DNA of 64,000 bases, from positions 191,526,369 to 191,590,368 of the forward strand of contig CP136061.1 in the NCBI GenBank assembly GCA_032622095.1, written 5' to 3'. The notes beneath the pieces are model-generated. The model saw only the letters and a list, made by a program, of their open reading frames with translations, was not told the DNA's origin and did no database searches. Shown here in pieces: positions 29,901-44,900 of the stretch. The translations under genes were made by a program, and so were the position numbers. Position 1 is the first letter of the stretch. Each line of letters begins with the position of its first letter. The stretch comes from Siphonodentalium dalli (Eukaryota; Mollusca; Scaphopoda; Gadilida; Siphonodentaliidae).

Positions 29901-32900
29901 GACCGGAAGATGCAATTATAGCTTATATAGCGTCATACTGCAAGGCGAGGGATTGCATTTTCATTTTCGATGCAGGTAATATCATGATGTGAAATTTCAG
30001 ATACACCCAACCAGAAGAGTGAATCAAATGTATTATTTAAGGATTGCAATGGTTGCTAAGCAAATACCACAAATGATTGAATGACACAATTGCACTAACC
30101 ATTCAGTGTTATTTTTACCTTAAAATCGCATGTTTTTTGTGAAATATAGCCTATGCTATGCGCATATATTCCTACACAATACTAGTGGGCAACCATTCCA
30201 TATACATGCCCTGGTGTATATGGGGCCATTAAAATTTATATTAGTCAGTTGTCGTGCATAAGTACGCTATAAACCATTTATTTCTCATTGCGCTGCTCTC
30301 GGTATGCACGAATAAATCAACTTGATATGCGATAGACCCTTCCCCATATGTGGCAGAACACTAATTATTATACGCGAGGGTAATTTAAACTGAAACTAAT
30401 TGTCTAAATTATGTCTGTTCTACAAAAATGTTGAACATGACACTATGTGCGGCAAATATAGCACCACAGTTCGCTTAAAATATTGTATGTTCTTTGTAGA
30501 TTATATGATATATGATTTCTACCCGATACTAGCGGTCAATCATTCCATACACACCATGGGCAATGCTGACATATCCGATTGCCATTTAAATATAAATCAG
30601 TGGGTCTGACACTGGTTATACTATAAATTTGCTATTGACTCACGCTGTCGCTGCACCCAAAATATCAGTGTTATGGGATATAGTCACCATTCGTTTGCAC
30701 TGAAATATCGGTTTTACGGGTTCAAAGGGCTAAGGCTACATGGGGGTTTGCCCTCCAAGATACACCTAATACTATTCGCATTTGATTTTTTTCCTAGTAT
30801 CGAATAGATTGATATATACTTGAACTACCAATCTATGGCCATTATATGTCACAGAAAGATGCATTGAATTCATACAAAACAAAACACCAAAATCGGACCC
30901 CAAGCAAAAACTGTGCCATTTGTATTTGTTAGAATTCTGAAATCAAAAGTATATATTGTGCTATTCTTAACATGAAACTATTTTAAAGCATCACGCATTG
31001 CTTTCGCTTCATTTTAATCATCAAAATTATATAGTACCAGTACAGTACATGTTTCAGAGTGCTCTAGATTTTCTCCCCATGGTCTACAGCTACAATTTTT
31101 ACGCAATCGCTGACTAAAAACATTGAAACAGCACAAACGAAACAATCTCAAATTTATTGAAAAAAATATGAAACATTTAATTTCAGCGATATATCAACAA
31201 ATTTGTTCAGAAATCTTCTGCATATGTATGTTTTAAGATATCTCTTACCAAATTATGTATACATAATTTTGGGGTTCGAACCAGCATTGTCTGTTTAATT
31301 ATGGCTATGCCTATAATTTCTATTACACCAATGCCTGACACATCGAGATCTGAATTTCTTTGCATAGTCATTATCTACTACATTACAAATATAAGAAATC
31401 CGCTTGAACACAGTGAACAGGGCATTTTATAGATATCATTGGAAAATTTGTTTTACACCATACAACAATATTAAAGTCTTTAGACCTAGACATCAGAAGT
31501 TGCACAGTGGAAATTATGAACTTGGCTAATAATGTTACACATGCATAAAATTAACTTATACTACACATCAAATTAACTGAAGAATAATTAGACCACATAA
31601 ATTATGTTGGCACTTTTATACACTCATGCAACATTAATTTTATGAATAAATTGTGACCTGGGACGAGTCTACTTCTGGGTCTTCAATGGCCGTTTGAAAC
31701 ACTTGTTTCATGGCAAGTACCTGTTAGTTTATAGACAGATATGGACACGTGTTACATATAAACAGACATTGGACATCGGGAGGTCTACAGGACATAATTC
31801 TACTGAGATAAATGAAAAAAACAGCAACAAGAAGAATCTATTCACATAGAGAAGTGATGTTTAAAGGTACTAAATCCGATCAGACCCTCCTAAATTATTA
31901 TTTCTTTGGCTTCGGGGGTAAAAAATATTTGATTTGAGTCGAGGAACCCACCCATCAAAGCTCAGAGTGATTAGATATCGATGTTTGAAATGTGCTGTTT
32001 CTGTTGTTTGTGGACCAATCTTTTCAAGGACCACGTGCTAAAGATGGACAAATTGCGGTTGTAAGATGGATAACTCTAAAATCAAGTGGTTATTATTGTT
32101 AATAGTAAACACTTGATTTTAGAGTGTCTGATCTGATTGAGTACCTTTAAATCTACACACAGTGCTCAAGTTTCTAATTAAATCATACAAATTATTATAT
32201 CATATTTAATTACATCCACTATCCATAGTATTTTACCATTAGTTTCCAGAATTTAAAATAGGATAATTACATAAGGGGCGGAAATGAATGTTCAGTGTAA
32301 GAATTTTGATGATATGTCACTATAAAGTTCCAAATAATTAATTATATTTACAACTCAATAACTGAAGCTTCCTGATATTTGCGAAAACCCATTGCCAATG
32401 CATTATTTTATATATGTTAGTCTCTTTCATAGGGAGCCTCGCATAAATAAGAGAAAACATTGGTCTAACACTATTTACTTTGACCCTTGTGACACAGTGC
32501 AATTCTCTTATGAATCAGAGGCTCCCTACAGGAGAATCGCATATATAAGAGAATGCACTGGCACAGGATCTTTAATGTCATGTCATGAAAGAGTTAATAG
32601 TGAAATATTTTACTGAGATGTAATTAGAACTAACGATCTTGGTTTCCTAATATAATCACACAGTTAAAAGGCATCGTGCCAATCACAAACTGTTTATAAA
32701 ATGCTTCGAAATTTATAAGTTTGTGATTAGGCACATTGCCTTAAACCCATTCTATAGTAAAACTCATTGATGAGTAGTTATCCCTCAGGAAATTTTCCGA
32801 TAATTACTTCAACAGACAACCATAGGTTGTTAGTTGAAACTTATTATCTGAACATTTCCCTACAATCAATATGACTACTGTATTTTTGTTATCTGTCATC

Positions 32901-35900
32901 TGCTTATTAGTTCCTGAACACCCCTCCAGATTAATAATAGACTATTCCAATGTATATTTTTATAACTGAGTGGGAGAATCCATTCAATATAGAGATGGTT
33001 AAACTGTGTAATTACATTAGGAAACTAAGAATATTCCTTAAACGAGAGGCTGATTACGATCTGCAGATGTTTAACTCATCCCTCGGCGATAGTAAATAGC
33101 TTTGTTCAGCATCATAGTCTATGGTTTTGATGTTGAGTTATAGAGTATACATTTATGTACTAAATTAGATTAGACAAATGTACATAATAACACAAGTTCT
33201 CAAATTATTAGTAGTGTCACTTGGACATCCGTAGGCATATAACCTGACATAAATGAGCACCATCCATACCCTGATGTAGGCTCCTGCGAATAATTGAATA
33301 AGATCGAATCTAATAACAGTATTCGCCAATCGAATCAAATATCGAATTAAATATATGAGTTTGGTGACAGGTAGTGATTAGCGAGAAAACCCCATGTTTT
33401 GATTCCGGTAAATAACATAATGTATACAACCATGCATTCCTCGTATATAAATCGGAAGTTAATAAATTTTGTAGTTCGTGTTGAATAAATTGTTGTAATA
33501 TTTGTATTGGCTCCCCGAAAAGAGATCAATGTTCTATGTTGGGAAATTAGATACAATAATAAAGCAGAGGATGGTAAATATACACCGAACGATAGTCATC
33601 ATGCTTAGGTCACGTGTATACATCCGCATTATTACAGAACAGTTGTTTATGTGCCAATCATTGTATTTAATAACCTGCTTCCAGGTCCGATGTCAATGAT
33701 AACCATCAGTCCTATTTATTGAAATAGATTTAAGTAGAATCTATTCTACATGTATGACATATATCTGGTTCAGTACGGAGTTACATTAGTACGTGTTAAC
33801 ACGCAGTGAATGAACTTTGAAATGACATCACTATATTTAGGCTGTCCGTATTTAGAAACACAGGTATTCCCCACACGGAAATTAGAAACGGACAGCACAT
33901 GCATGTTTAGTAATCAAAGTTCCATGTGTGTTGTTCTGTGTTTGAATGCTGAGATGTGACCTCTTTGAAGCTTAGCATTTCACAATTTAAAGTGATCATA
34001 AGTACCGGTATTCCAGTCTGAGCATCAAGCTTAAAAAGATCCCCATGAAGACTACTATAGTACTGAATGTTGATTTTGGCAAGTTATTATTGGCGATCTT
34101 GATAACGCATTCTGTTTCCTTGGTCATTTTTAGTTGTATCTCGTCCAAATATGATCTATGAATGCTTGAAGTCACTACTTTCTAAGACGGTCGGAGGTTG
34201 GTCGAAAGGAACCATCAAGAGGAATTACTCTCATATTGAGGAGGTGCTTACGTCTCTACTGTCATGGATGTGTGCTTCTTACCAAACAATGCCATTCGTC
34301 CGATCACATTCATGTGTGGTGAATATTCCGACATAAAATAGCATCGCGAAGATAAACAAAAATATTCTATTGTTCATGTCACTGAACTTTCGATTAAGGT
34401 GGTTCGATTCAAGGTGAAATCTTCCCTCGATTCGATAAAAAAAGTTGTGACTTGCAGGAGCCTAATTAGCATGATGGATTGCAATTACAGTAAACATGGT
34501 TGCCATGGTAACCATAGAGTGTCATGGTTGCTACAGGTCAAACTTGATGAAATTCAAGATTTTTCCAAGGCCCTCTATTCTGTAATTTAAGACAATTTCT
34601 AGGCAATTTTCAAGTTTTTTAAAAGATTGTCAAATGGCTCTCAAGGCCCTATATGGCACTTTCCAGCCCGTGAATGGTCATACCGTCATTTGTCTGACTC
34701 AAGGCTACTCTTGGCCTTCAAATCCCTGTGGGAAGCCTGCATGCATCACAACTTGCTCCTTTCACAATACCACATCAAATCAGTTATAGAAAATCTATTA
34801 TTACTAACTACATGATTATTATTAAATGTATTTATTGCATACTATGTGGGATTTACCTTGATTTCTCGAGAAATTATAAACAATAATTTCACTAGTTAAT
34901 TATATCACTTTAACTAGCGCGTTTCGTATTCATACGCACTGTTGAAATCTATGCGTCAAAAGTATAATGTCGGTATTATTAGGATTTCTGGTATATCAGA
35001 TGTTTAAAGTGGAATATAATAAACACAATAATTACTTGATTGCACTGGTGACATGAAATAATTCATTCAAGGCAGGGACTCTTTTGTAAAATACTCGAGC
35101 GCAATCCACTCTCGTGTTTACAACGTCCCTACCTCTCATGAATGATTTCACGTCACAAGTTCAATCAAGTGATTATTCTCTATTTATTCAGAGATAGACA
35201 CATGCACTGACTACAAGTGCACAGAGAGGAGTTCACTAAGACTGTGATTTTTACAAAACAAGGAATTCCAATGATACAGCACAATATCTACACAATAATC
35301 AACTCCTTAACCACAGCAGAATTATGGGTAACTTTTCAGGATTTAATAGGAAATATGGCTTGTTGCCATTCATCGGAAAGCTCTTACTGAGAGCTTTCCA
35401 ATGAATGGCAACAAGCCATATTTCCGACAAAAGCCTGAAAAGTTACCTGTGATTCTGCTGTGGTTAAGGAGTTAATTATTTAGGGCATTACTGTATCAGC
35501 AGGTGGTCTACATAGAGTGGTAACTGTTACATCAACAATGTTGGACAACATAAACAAAACAGGAACATGAAATGACGACAACAATCTGTGTTCATAACAC
35601 CATACTGCATATCACAAGTTCCAATTCTGATATTTGAAAACGAGAGGCCGATCACGATCGGCAGATGTTTAACCCATCCCTTGGCGATAGTAAATTGTTA
35701 TGATCAGAATCATAATCTTTTAATGTTGAATTATAGAGTATACTGTTATGATCTAAAGTAGTATATGACAAATGTACATAATAACCAGTAATAACACAAA
35801 TTATTGGAATGTATGAGTCAATATAGAAGGGTTAATATAACATCTAAACTCTAGAGCCTGTCACCACTATCATAGTGTAAGCAGTTCTATTCATGTTGTT

Positions 35901-38900
35901 GCAAATTGCCATGTGAGATATCAAAATATTATAATTATTTATTTAATGGAAAAGGTTAAAAGACATGGAATGGGTAAAAGGGGTTAAATCACCTATCTCT
36001 GCCCTGTTTGATCCAATGTAGTCCCATCATCCAAGGACTTAGAGAGCTCCATTGGTCTAGTTAAATAAATTCACATGGCTAAGTTGTGGTTAAAAAGATA
36101 GCTAAATCAATTTATCCAATAATTCACTAATCTGTGTCTCTTATACAGAGCTAACATATGAGGGCTACCCGGTATAAAAAACTCTCAAAGCAATAAACTA
36201 TATTGTCTTTTATCTTGCTCACAAAGAAGCAGGTATTCATTAATTGTAAGTTACTTGGGTTATAATCTGGATAATTCTTAGTTTAAAAAGGGGCCATATC
36301 TCTGGTATAACAAATTGGATCTAACCCATATTCAAACACGTTCTGTATTTTGAGTTGAGAAACTCACATACCAAATTTGGTTCCTATCAGATGAAAAATG
36401 GTTGATTTATCGAAGTACATGTATGTGTGAATTATAGGTCAAAGGACCATAACTCCATTAAAAAAAATCCGATCAAACCCATATTCGAACTCAATCTGTA
36501 TGTTGGTCTGAGAAACTCATACACCAAATTTGGTTCCAATCAGATAAACAATGTTTGAGTTATGGCAGAATTAATGAATTCTAAGTCGAAAAAGGGCCAT
36601 AACTCCGTAAAAAAAACTCGGATCAAACCCATATTCGAACTCGATCTGTATTTTGGGCTGAGAAACTCACATACCAAATTTGGTTCCGATCAGATAAAAA
36701 AATGTTTGAGTTATGGCAGAATTCATGAATTCTAAGTCGAAAAAGGGCCATAACTCCGTAAAAAAAAGTCGGATCAAACCCATATTCGAACTCGATCTGT
36801 ATTTTGGGCTGAAAACCCCATATACAATATTTGGTTTTGATCAGGTAAAAAATGTTTGAGTTATCGCATTACACGTAAAATGTCTACGGACGGACGGACA
36901 GACGGACGGACGGACGGACGAACGACGAGTGGTCAATCCGGACAACGACACTATGGTTACCATACATGGTATGGGTAAACATAAAAAGCAGAGCACAACT
37001 GAAAATGCTATAACCATAATAGAAATTTTATGGTTCACATTATCAGAAATAAATTGAAAAAGCTATGAAAAAAGTGTGTTATATGAACAGTACCCGATAT
37101 TCTCCATAAACTCTTAATGAGATGACAATTTCAATTAACCCTTTCATGATGGAGCTGCGCTGGTGCAGCATTAAAGATCCTGTGCCAGTGAATTTTCTTA
37201 TATATGAGTCTCCCATGGGGAGCCTTGCATATATAAGAGAATGCACTCGCTTAAAAGGTCAAGGTAGATATTGTCAGGCCAATGTATTCTCTTATATATG
37301 TGAGGCACCCTATGGGACAGGGTTTTTTTTAAATTTCAGTAAGCTCCAGTCATGGAAGGGTTAAGAAATGGATGTTGAATTGCTTGCGTTCCGTGGAGTA
37401 TGGTCTGGCATTTTGTGAGGGATGCAAAAATGTCAGACCAAATTGCATTCATACTCCATGGAACGTAACAAAATAATCATCCATTTTTTTCTCAATATTT
37501 ATTACTTCATTCTACAATATGTACACTCCTATATGTATTCACATGAAGATGAAGCTGTCTCCCTGATATTAAATGCTGAAGAAGGCAATAGAGGCCGAAA
37601 GCTTCTAAATTAAGCTGTCTGCTGATTATATCCATTTTTTATATTTACACTCAACTTGCAAATTAATAGAGCATATTGTGACCATTTTAAACCATGTCTG
37701 CAAAAAGTATGTCTGTCATTGGCAGAATGAGGTCCCCTTAGGGTGAATATAGTTTCGCTATCACGCATGTTGTCATCTTTCAATAACACGATAAAAATAG
37801 TAAATGTTTTCATAATTTTAATCATGGATGAGACCAGGATAAGAAAATCTCTCATGTACGAATATATAAAGTTCTGGGGAATGGGGAGATCTTTTGTCAA
37901 TGTCAGATTGCCGTCCATTGTGCTTGTTCGGGAATTGTAGCTGTAATATTTTAGGGACAATTGTTTGGCCTTGATACTTAACCCTTCCATGACTGGAGCT
38001 TCCTGAAATTTTGGGAAAACCCTGTCCCATAAGGAGCCTCGTATATATAAGAGAATACATTGGCCTAACAATATTTTACTTGAACTCATAAGCCAGTGCA
38101 TTCTCTTATAAATGCGAGGCTCCTTATGGGGGACTCGCAAATATAAGAGAATGTACTGGCACAAGATCTGTATAACACTACACAAGAGCAGCTCCAGTCA
38201 TGAAAGGGTTAAATAGTTATTGACAATACAAGTAAAGTGGACATAAGTGCCTCTTGAGCATACAACAAAAATCAAGGAAGACAATAAACTGTAATACTAA
38301 CCAACTGTCTGGGACTCATATTAAACAAAATTCGTTCTGCATTCTCACTGTCGTGGCGGCTCTCCATGACGGCAAGTAGCAGCTTTGACGCATTATTCTA
38401 AAAGAAAATAAGAACTGGATAAACAAAAAAATATATTTAATTTGAGTTCTCAGGCACCTTCCTAATGAACTAACCATTTCTTTACTAAATGGATTCCACC
38501 ACTCAGTTATAAAAAGATACCTGGGAATGGTCTATTATTCAATCGGAGGGGTGTACAGGAAAAATAAGCAGATGACAGACAGACGAAAAGATAACACAGG
38601 TGCAGAATGATTCCTATTCATATTTCCGATGAGAAATTTTCGAACCCCCAGATCACTTTATATAAAATATATGCCATATTATATACCATTTGAAAGAGGA
38701 AGCTTCAAACCACAATATTTTCCTAAATAAGTAAAATATATATCTCCTAGAAGTATCTTGCCCACTGAACTATATGGTATATTATCCCAAGTAGGAGGGG
38801 TTAACTCTTCGAGTTGAAAAAATGGTACGAAATTCTATGGACATATCCTCTGTCATGTTCATGACCCGTGTAATCACGTGATTTCTGACACGTAGTGAAG

Positions 38901-41900
38901 TAATCGCCATATTTTTTATCCCCAGTAGGACATTCCTCGTGAGCGGGGTACCCTGGGAGGGAGCTCAGCGTTCAGTGGGCAAGATACTTCTAGGAGATAT
39001 ATATTTTATTTATTTAGGAAAATATTGTATCTCCGTCAAAGGTATCTTGCCCACTGAACTATATGGTAAAGCATAGAATTTTCTAACAGGTGGAGGCCAC
39101 GAGGAAACAAAAACACCGCTATGCATCTGAATCAAAGAACTGGATTGACCTGATAACCTACAATATATACATATACATGCACAGACATATAGATATATAT
39201 GTATATACATATATATATATATATACATACACACATGCACAATAGGACCATAAGCCAATGTAATATTCCATCCTAAAACTAATACCTGTCAGCAAGCTCA
39301 AACGAACAAAAAGTGGCCACTTAAGAGTTTAAGACCCCTGCAAGTAAAGTAAATAGCTTCAGAAGACATGGAGATGGATACGACATTCGCATCGGAACTT
39401 AGGGCTAATAATGTATCAGCCGAGTACTTGGCTTATTGCATATTATTCCCCCCCCCCCCCCCCCCCCCCCCGAAATGGGAGAAGCATCCATGTTCTAAGG
39501 AAATGGAAATAGAAAAATACCCATTGACAAGAAATCCCCAGCCGGGTATTATAAACCCAGGGATGGCTAATTACTAATACCGCACCTAACAGGCTAACCC
39601 AGGCAGCAAAAGCCGCAAGTAATAACGAAGACCCCCTGTAAAAACAATAGAACCAACCCCCGAACCAAATCTTGAGTGGGTTGGGCCGTGTCCCAGTACA
39701 CGATGAGAGCCCGATGAAAAACCAGCTGCAAGCTCCCAAGAAAGGGGCCGACACCAACTACTTGGAGACATGCCATTGTCGATAAGGAGGAGGTATCATT
39801 GACCAATAGTCTGACCGGGAAGCGAATGGGTATTACAAAGACATACGTTGCAAGGCTCAGGCCGTATGAAGAACAGGGCTCAGAATTGGAGTTTCACAGC
39901 AGAAAACTTAGTTTGAAGCCTGGAGTTTGAGATATGACCGACTAAGATGCAATAAGCCATGTCATTTTTCCCTGATGACGTTCCCAAATGTGGAAATGCC
40001 CACCAACACAGTTAAACCCAATTGACCAATCACAGGCTACTGAATCCATGACAGAAAGGCAGCCAGGAACCGAAATTCCAATGTCGTTAAGGTGGAAATC
40101 CACAAAAACAAAAATTGGACTAACGATGCATCAGGATTGTGGCACAAGCCCAAAACCAGCAGAAACCGACGGCAGGTATGTAATGAAAAGCAGACCAAGG
40201 GCCAACGCGCCCCAACTGTTCGAGCTCTGCTGACTGGTCCCCGACGAGTCGATGGCGCAAGATATCCCTTCTGGTAAGGATGGAGTGCCCCTCCAATGGG
40301 ACCCTGTTCCGGAGACAACCATCGCCCGAAGTGCGAATCGAGAGGGCAGATCATATTATCTGGCATCCGACACCCAATGCTAATGAATCTCGCACGAGGA
40401 GAAGCATCTGGCAAGAATTTTCATCCGGCTTTATGAAGTGTACCCAACATGATTCATATGCTGCCCCACAGGTGCAACATTATCCTGCATTGGCAATCGC
40501 TGAGGTCAGCAAAGGACCTGGCTTAGTATGTTAAATGAGCACTAGGCGAATCAAGCACTATCAGGGAAAACAAAACCATTATGTACCGACAACCAAGCCC
40601 ATAAGAAGAATGATGTATTAGACGCAAAGGCCGATATCACAGAAGCCATTTCGTTCTTCTTTTCCACGCTGCTAATACGCCGTGTTGCCCATTAAGCCCG
40701 AGTGGGGTGCTGAACTAGACCTCATGTCAACAGTGTTCTGAAATTGAGCATATGTCGAACCATGGATAATTGATTCATCTATGTATGACTGGACAACAAA
40801 AGTGAAATCCATATTGAGTTAGCACTGAAAGCAACCTGAAGACAAAATATATGTCATTCGTATCTATTACGGAAACACAGCGAGGTCGGAGATAAAGCAT
40901 GTATGCTTGTTTATCTCTGATTTGTGCGTCCCAAATCGAGATGTAAATATTTACCCTATCGAGCACCCGAACCAGTCCAGAACACGTCTTAAAAGTCAGG
41001 AAAATGAAAGGGCGAGAGTCATATACTAATCTAGTGATATGAATGACTATAGACATTCTCCAGCAAAGCCCGTGACCATGAAAGAGCTGGATGGACCATG
41101 GAAAGAAGCAACAACTTATAAAGCAAGAAGTTGAACACATCCCAACCCGAGAACAGTAAAATGGTTGAATACCTCTCAGGATGGTCGAACCCAGGTCGCC
41201 AAGTGTGCAGTCCGATGGCATAACCACCCAGCTCTGACGACGTTAGGCAGGGTACGAATTGACCGCCATCACAGGGCAAGTTGCTACCCAAATGCTAACA
41301 AAAGCCATGCAACTTGGATCCTATTTCCTCATTTGACTGTCCCAGGGTATGCCAACAGTCGTCCCGTAGTATCCGACTTGGAGTCCCTGTCGATAGTCCA
41401 GAAAGCCCACCAAATGCGGCCAATGGGTTCGATGGGTAGCCCCAACCCGCGACCTGTTTGGTGGGACTATCATCCTGAGTGCTAATTACGCCAATGAAGG
41501 GAACACTATACATCGACAAGTGACAGTGTCCTGGTCGTAAAGGTTTCTATCTCTTCCTTGGAACCCTCGAAACAAGGGAAAGCACTCTGATGTTCTGTTA
41601 AATTGTAAATGATAGTAGAACAATGCTATCAAATCATGTCAATCTGAGGTTATTTGCTAATCAAAATTCGACATTAATTTTCTTCCTGCGCTTGGCTGCA
41701 TCAGACAACACTGAACAACTAACTGAGCTCCCTCGTAAGCGCATGTAAAGGTGACCCGAAAGGAATGTCGAAAGCCCTTTCACCTCGCGCTGGAGCGACT
41801 GCTCGAGCTGATCCTGATCTCCATCCGTCGATGGGGTGTTAACAGCACAATACACCACGACAAGCTTCATTTCTAATTGCATGTGAGGTCTGGTCATTGG

Positions 41901-44900
41901 AGACCCCGTAGGAATGTCCAGAGCCTGTACATCTCGGGGTGGAGCAGCAGCTCGACCGATCCCGATATCCAACCGACCGAACTGGCGATGGGAGGTTAGT
42001 AGGTACCAGTTCCCAAGCAAGCTTCCTGCTATAATGGCGTCAGGGAATAAGATATTTTGTTTTCATTTAAAATCAAACCCGAAGTTACTGGCAGCTGTTG
42101 GCCAGAATGCGGCCAGTAACCTGTCTGCCAAGCCCCCGGAAGTGGTGACTTATAATAAGGAGGAAACAAGCCTGTGAACTGTGATCCCATTCCAAGCCCA
42201 GCTGGGGCAGAAGGCATGGAGGATAAACCTTCAGGTGCCAAATAATTGCGTAAATGTAATAATTTGAGAAAAAGTCTCCTAATTTGAATTGAGACAAAGT
42301 AAAATGGCCATTCGACTAGTAATTTTAGCCCAAATTTCCCCACACTATGATCATAAGGCACCGGAGAGCATGGTCAGGGACCACTGAGGGTGTATCCCCC
42401 AGCCGCGCTGACCCCGAGATGACGACTTGTAGCGATGGACGGCGTGTGTCGAGTGTTTTAGTAGAGCTCAGTGGTCACAGCCGTCCGGGGCACATCAACA
42501 GCCAACCCGCAGAAGCAGATTGACGTCCAGTTCGATAGTCCAGGGAGCGCACCAATGTGACTAATGGGTTCAATGGGTAGCCCCAACCCGCGCCCTGTTT
42601 GGTGTGACTATCGCCCCGAGTGCTAATTACGCCAATTAGAGGAACACGATATATCGGCAAGTCAGAGAAGGATACAGGGATGTTTTGATACCTGTTACAG
42701 GTTTGGGTGCCCAAACTATAGAGACCCAAATGTCCCCAAATTCCATGTAGATAGTATTTATTCCAGTTGAATCTTCCATATTTTCAAGGAATTTTTCTAC
42801 AATTCAACAAAATGTCCTAGTAATGCAAATCATCAGCCCGCAGATGATATATAGTCTATAATATGGAGCCTTTATTTGCACAATCAAGTATCCAGTACTG
42901 AATATTTTAACATCCAAATTTATATGGGCACATACTCAAATACAGAACAGGTGTCCCCAAACAAAAATTCTCTGGATCCTTCCCCGCGTGTTTGTCTGTG
43001 TCCTAGGGGAAGCAACTCGTGTGAGCTACGGGTTCGATGGGTAGCCCCAACCGGCGTCCTGTGTGGTGTGACTATCACTCCGAGTGCTAATTACGCCAAT
43101 TAGAGGAACCCTATATATCGACTTTCGTTCTCTATTCTTGGGACCTCGAAACGAGGGAAGCGACGTCAAGGGGAGCTACGGGGAAGGCGATTCATGAACC
43201 TGTTCTTACCTCGATGAGCAGTCCTGTGAAAGTAATTAATGTAATTACGAACAATCACAAATACACCTGTTGTGTTATGTTACCATGGCTGTGCCAACCA
43301 AGGCAGTAACAGCTCCATTGTTGGTTAAAAAGGTTCAAATTGACATTCAGGATTTTACAATCCTATCAGCGTATTTCACAAGCGTTAACAGTGCTTTTGT
43401 CTTCAGTTTTACACCAGACGATGATTGTCAACGTCTAAATAAAGCCGTAAAACGAAAAAATGAACTCGAAAGTAAGTCACCTAATTTCGTGATACCTTTA
43501 ACCACCGTCAACGCACGTGGTAACTTAAATTATACGTCACCTGTATGCCATAGATTTGTTATAAAGAAAACGATCAGCGTCTGTAGTCATATCCAATGGT
43601 GCCTCGAATGTTCTGCCTTTAATAGGCAATAAACGCTGCATATTGTCTGCATAGACAACGGATATGAAATCATTGACCGATTAAAATTATGGAAGACAAA
43701 GTCCGTTAAAACGAAACGAGTCATCCATTTCCGATCTTATATTCGGAACAAAACCGCGTAATCTTTATGTGAATTGTTACATAATTTTCAACTATAAGCA
43801 AAGAAATAATGTTGTTTGTATAAAACAAAAACAAAACTGTTTTTGCTATACAAACTGCAACTTAGCTTCGTATTCTTTGTGAGAGATTCTTTTTGCACCC
43901 GTCCCTGGTGAGGAGGGAAAAAAATATGGCGATTACTTCACTACGTGTCAGAAATCACGTGATTACACGGGTCATGAACATGACAGAGGATATGTACCAT
44001 AGAATTTCGTACCATTTTTTCAACTCGGAGAGTTAACCCCTCCTACTTGGGATAATATACCATATAGTTCAGTGGGCAAGATACCTTTGATGGAGATATT
44101 GTATTATCGACTTATCTGGTGTAATAAACTGCGAACATGTTTTTTTTTTTGCGATACTGAATAGGTTTTCTGTGCTTAAGTTTCATATGGACTGTATTGC
44201 AAGTCTATTATTTTCAATGGAAGGGGAATAACTTTATATCTTAGTTTGAATTATGCTACATTCTGGGAGCGATATGGGGGAAATGTTTCTATGATTTCAG
44301 CTATTTTCTATTACTCTATGGGCACTTTCTGAGACAAAGATGTTCCACATGGTGATGAATTATTATATTTTAATCATATTTTATGTCATAGATTGTTATT
44401 AAAACCGTATATTAAGGCACTATAACAAAATAATCTGTGACTCGAAAATTAAATGGGCCTTTAAACAAAATTAAAACAAATATAACATTAATAGCCACCT
44501 ACCTTGAGTTCGAGCACCAAATCCATGCGGTACTTTCCCAGAGGGTTGATATCACTCAGTAATAGAGCTATAATGATGTCAATACCATTGCTGTCATGCA
44601 TGGCAATAGCATTCTGAAAAGCAAAAATGAATGTAAGCTATCACAATTGTTTTACCCTAGCAGACTTCAGGTTACCATGTGATACGAGAGAAAACGTCTC
44701 CTTTCTTCAACAAACTTCTTAATTTCCTTACATTTAACTGTGTGAAGTTTCAACAACATCAATACAGATTATAGCTAGGTCATATCATTTTGAGTGATGA
44801 AAATAAAGAGTTAGTTATGTGCTATGCACCATTCAAACTGAGCCACTGTGTGTGGCTTCTTTAACAGGATCATTACCATATTCTGGTTACAAGCTACTTA

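Larger units (their letters stand above)
39030..44100. mobile_element. Element X, about 5 kb, inverted ends, GC-richer interior
   Basis: Left end tctccgtcaaaggtatcttg (continuing to cactgaactatatggta) is inverted at 44055-44097. The interior is visibly GC-richer than the flanks from about 39540 to 43200. It contains two sets of diverged duplicated modules, a tRNA-like segment, a C24 run and a TA/CA microsatellite. Open frames of 60-150 codons occur on both strands but none shows a recognisable domain. It may be a non-autonomous or badly decayed DNA transposon. The ends are shared with element Y. Confidence 0.6.
38630..44465. repeat. Family F repeat split by a 5.4-kb insertion
   Basis: Left part 38630-38730 (ttttcgaacccccagatcac ... 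gaaagaggaagcttcaaa) and right part 44102-44465 (cgacttatctggtgtaataa ... aaatgggcctttaaac) are continuous in the relative at 55995-58975 (reverse strand). The site between them is therefore an insertion point. Confidence 0.65.

Noticed and set aside
31265-31285. B-box-like ggggttcgaacc, also at 63938-63952
   Set aside because: Only a T-arm-like sequence; no A-box at the right distance and no foldable cloverleaf.
37610-38185. 191-codon minus-strand frame
   Set aside because: Built from family C MITE stems and a GCAGAATGAGG fragment; no domain.
39443-42729. Many open frames of 60-150 codons in the GC-richer block
   Set aside because: They overlap on both strands, none shows a known domain, and some are translations of repeated modules or of the tRNA-like segment.
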